Assembly (NCBI GenBank): GCA_029906195.1
Contig: JARWSJ010000002.1
Coordinates: 1,364,001-1,428,000, forward strand
Length of the DNA: 64,000 nt
Reading direction: 5' to 3'
Origin: Chitinophagaceae bacterium 26-R-25
Lineage (GTDB): Bacteria; Bacteroidota; Bacteroidia; Chitinophagales; Chitinophagaceae
Part shown: positions 62,745-64,000 of the stretch, one piece after another
How positions within the stretch are numbered: position 1 is the stretch's first letter
How the letters are laid out: the number at the start of each line of letters is the position of its first letter
Translations under genes and position numbers: made by a program
The notes under the pieces: generated by a model
Database searches by the model: none
What the model was told of the DNA's origin: nothing
The model's input: the letters and a program-made list of their open reading frames with translations, nothing else

Positions 62745-64000
62745 ATGATAAGAAAACTTTTACAGATCATCCCTTTATTGATTTTTCCCGTGGTCTTCAA
62801 AGCCTATGCAGCGGGAACAAAACCTACCGAGGTAAACTGCCAGGTACACAACAATAAAGGGAGTGCTGTTTTTCTTTACAGAGTAAAAAACGGCCAGGCC
62901 ATGAGCCTCGGCTTTAAACGTCCCGACGCGAAAAACAACTGCAGATTTTCATTTGAAGCTGACGGTGATGCAATTTATTTCCTGCGCAAGGGCGGTGCGC
63001 ATTTGTTTGAATTTACTCATGTCATCTACCTGCATCCAGGCGATAAACAAAAAGTGGATATCTATCCAAATGAGCAGGGGAGTGATTTTGATAGTATTAA
63101 AATTGCAAACCCCAACAAGGAAACTGTTTCTTTAAAAAAATGGATAAGCGTCTTTAATCAAACATATAAACAAGCACAGAATAGAAATCAGCGGGATCAG
63201 TTTTTGGATGGTTATAAGCAATTGCTTGCAACTGCGGATGGAATAAAGAAAACAGGTATCACTGCAAACAAGTATTTCAATAAGCTCTTGATCGATAAGA
63301 TTAACACTGAGGTTTTATTTCTTAAAACTGCTGCGTTTTTCAATTGTGGAGAAAGGATGAACGCAGGATATGATACGACCGTTTCCCGTCAATGGTTTTA
63401 TGAAACTTTAGCGAAGGAAAAAACTGATAGGGCAGATTTATTACAATCTGAACACGGTTTGCAAATGTTAAACTATTTGTTGGGTTATCAGTTTTTTCAG
63501 CAGTATAAAAACGGTGAACAAATGCTTGGGGTGCCTTTTCTGGAAAAAATAAAAAAAGTAGATAACGATACCGTTCGTGCGGTCTATGCAACGGCACATA
63601 TGGAGCAGCTTACTAATTACGAACAGTTTGCTTCAGAAATTCAACCGTTTAAGCAAATAATTGCCAACGCAGGATTGCAAGGCTATTATCAGAAAAAGTA
63701 CAATGAGCTAAGTGCTTATGCAAAGGGTAAGCCGGCTTATAATTTTTCGTTGTATGACAATAACGACAAACATTATTCGCTGGCCGATTTCAAAGGGAAA
63801 GTGGTAGTGCTTGATATATGGGCAATGTGGTGCGCACCTTGCCTTGCGGAAAAGCCCAATTTTAAAAAACTGGAAGAAGAGTATAAAGATCAAAAAGACA
63901 TCGTGTTTGTAGGTGTTTCGGTTGATGGAATGGCTAAGAAAGACCCATGGAAAGATTTTGTTGCAAGAAAAGGATACAAGAACATTGAGTTGTTATCCAA
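62745..64000 (+). CDS. TlpA-like thioredoxin-fold protein (partial, runs off window end)
   Basis: Secreted thioredoxin-family protein, C-terminus outside the window. Signal peptide of about 22 residues (LLIFPVVFKAYAAG), then a beta-rich DUF4369-like region (VNCQVHNNKGSAVFLYRVKN), a helical middle (about 120-310), and a TlpA/ResA-type thioredoxin domain. That domain begins GKPAYNFSLYDNNDKHYSLA, with the redox pair WAMWCAPCLAEKP (Cys363 and Cys366). It starts 10 bp after the protease gene. Role: thiol-disulphide exchange in the periplasm; in these operons it probably keeps secreted partners reduced. The final domain is incomplete here. Confidence 0.88.
   Translation, partial: MIRKLLQIIPLLIFPVVFKAYAAGTKPTEVNCQVHNNKGSAVFLYRVKNGQAMSLGFKRPDAKNNCRFSFEADGDAIYFLRKGGAHLFEFTHVIYLHPGDKQKVDIYPNEQGSDFDSIKIANPNKETVSLKKWISVFNQTYKQAQNRNQRDQFLDGYKQLLATADGIKKTGITANKYFNKLLIDKINTEVLFLKTAAFFNCGERMNAGYDTTVSRQWFYETLAKEKTDRADLLQSEHGLQMLNYLLGYQFFQQYKNGEQMLGVPFLEKIKKVDNDTVRAVYATAHMEQLTNYEQFASEIQPFKQIIANAGLQGYYQKKYNELSAYAKGKPAYNFSLYDNNDKHYSLADFKGKVVVLDIWAMWCAPCLAEKPNFKKLEEEYKDQKDIVFVGVSVDGMAKKDPWKDFVARKGYKNIELLS

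Overview
The window looks like chromosomal DNA from a Bacteroidota bacterium, most likely a Chitinophagaceae-type soil or plant-litter organism. The case rests on three SusC/SusD outer-membrane uptake pairs, lipoprotein signals followed by CKK or CNK, two LytS/LytTR signalling pairs, DUF5689, DUF4843 and PKD-like surface lipoproteins, gene starts without clear Shine-Dalgarno sequences, and promoter-like TTTG elements. The family-level placement is inference. No rRNA, tRNA, CRISPR array, transposase or prophage gene was seen.

Layout. 1-3.2 kb: a partial DHA2-type MFS exporter, divergent from a LytS-like kinase and its LytTR regulator. 3.5-9.9 kb: single genes, including a secreted intradiol dioxygenase-like lipoprotein, a pirin-like protein, an unknown secreted protein whose 3' end is tandemly duplicated, an LCM-type methyltransferase, a secreted alpha/beta hydrolase and a beta-barrel protein. 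10-16.3 kb: an M20 peptidase, a membrane-anchored patatin with a large insertion plus a membrane partner, and an isoaspartyl peptidase. 16.7-23.1 kb: an L-arabinose locus (GH127 beta-L-arabinofuranosidase, araB, araD, araA, all on the minus strand) with two near-identical 17-bp palindromic operator candidates. 23.4-25.4 kb: a sigma factor with an extra C-terminal domain and small secreted proteins. 25.7-32.3 kb: a SusC/SusD/DUF5689 operon. 32.7-43.2 kb: small DUF proteins, an FMO-type oxidoreductase, a LamB-type porin, a DUF2459 protein, a FtsX/MacB-type permease and a GH78 alpha-L-rhamnosidase. 43.3-64 kb: a LytS/LytTR pair divergent from a long operon of two SusC/SusD pairs, DUF4843 and PKD-like lipoproteins, two metalloprotease-family proteins and a TlpA-like thioredoxin (cut by the window end).

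How it works together. The arabinose genes form a coherent route from arabinofuranosides to xylulose-5-phosphate; with the rhamnosidase and SusCD systems they fit life on plant polysaccharides. The last operon pairs SusCD-type importers with large secreted metalloproteases, so peptides are at least as likely a cargo as glycans. One of the two protease paralogues has lost every zinc ligand of its HExxHxxGxxH motif.

The most unusual feature is not a gene. About twenty intergenic regions carry long imperfect inverted repeats whose arms are degenerate short tandem repeats of at least six sequence families. The arms lie against gene 3' ends so tightly that in seven genes the stop codon is itself part of the repeat.
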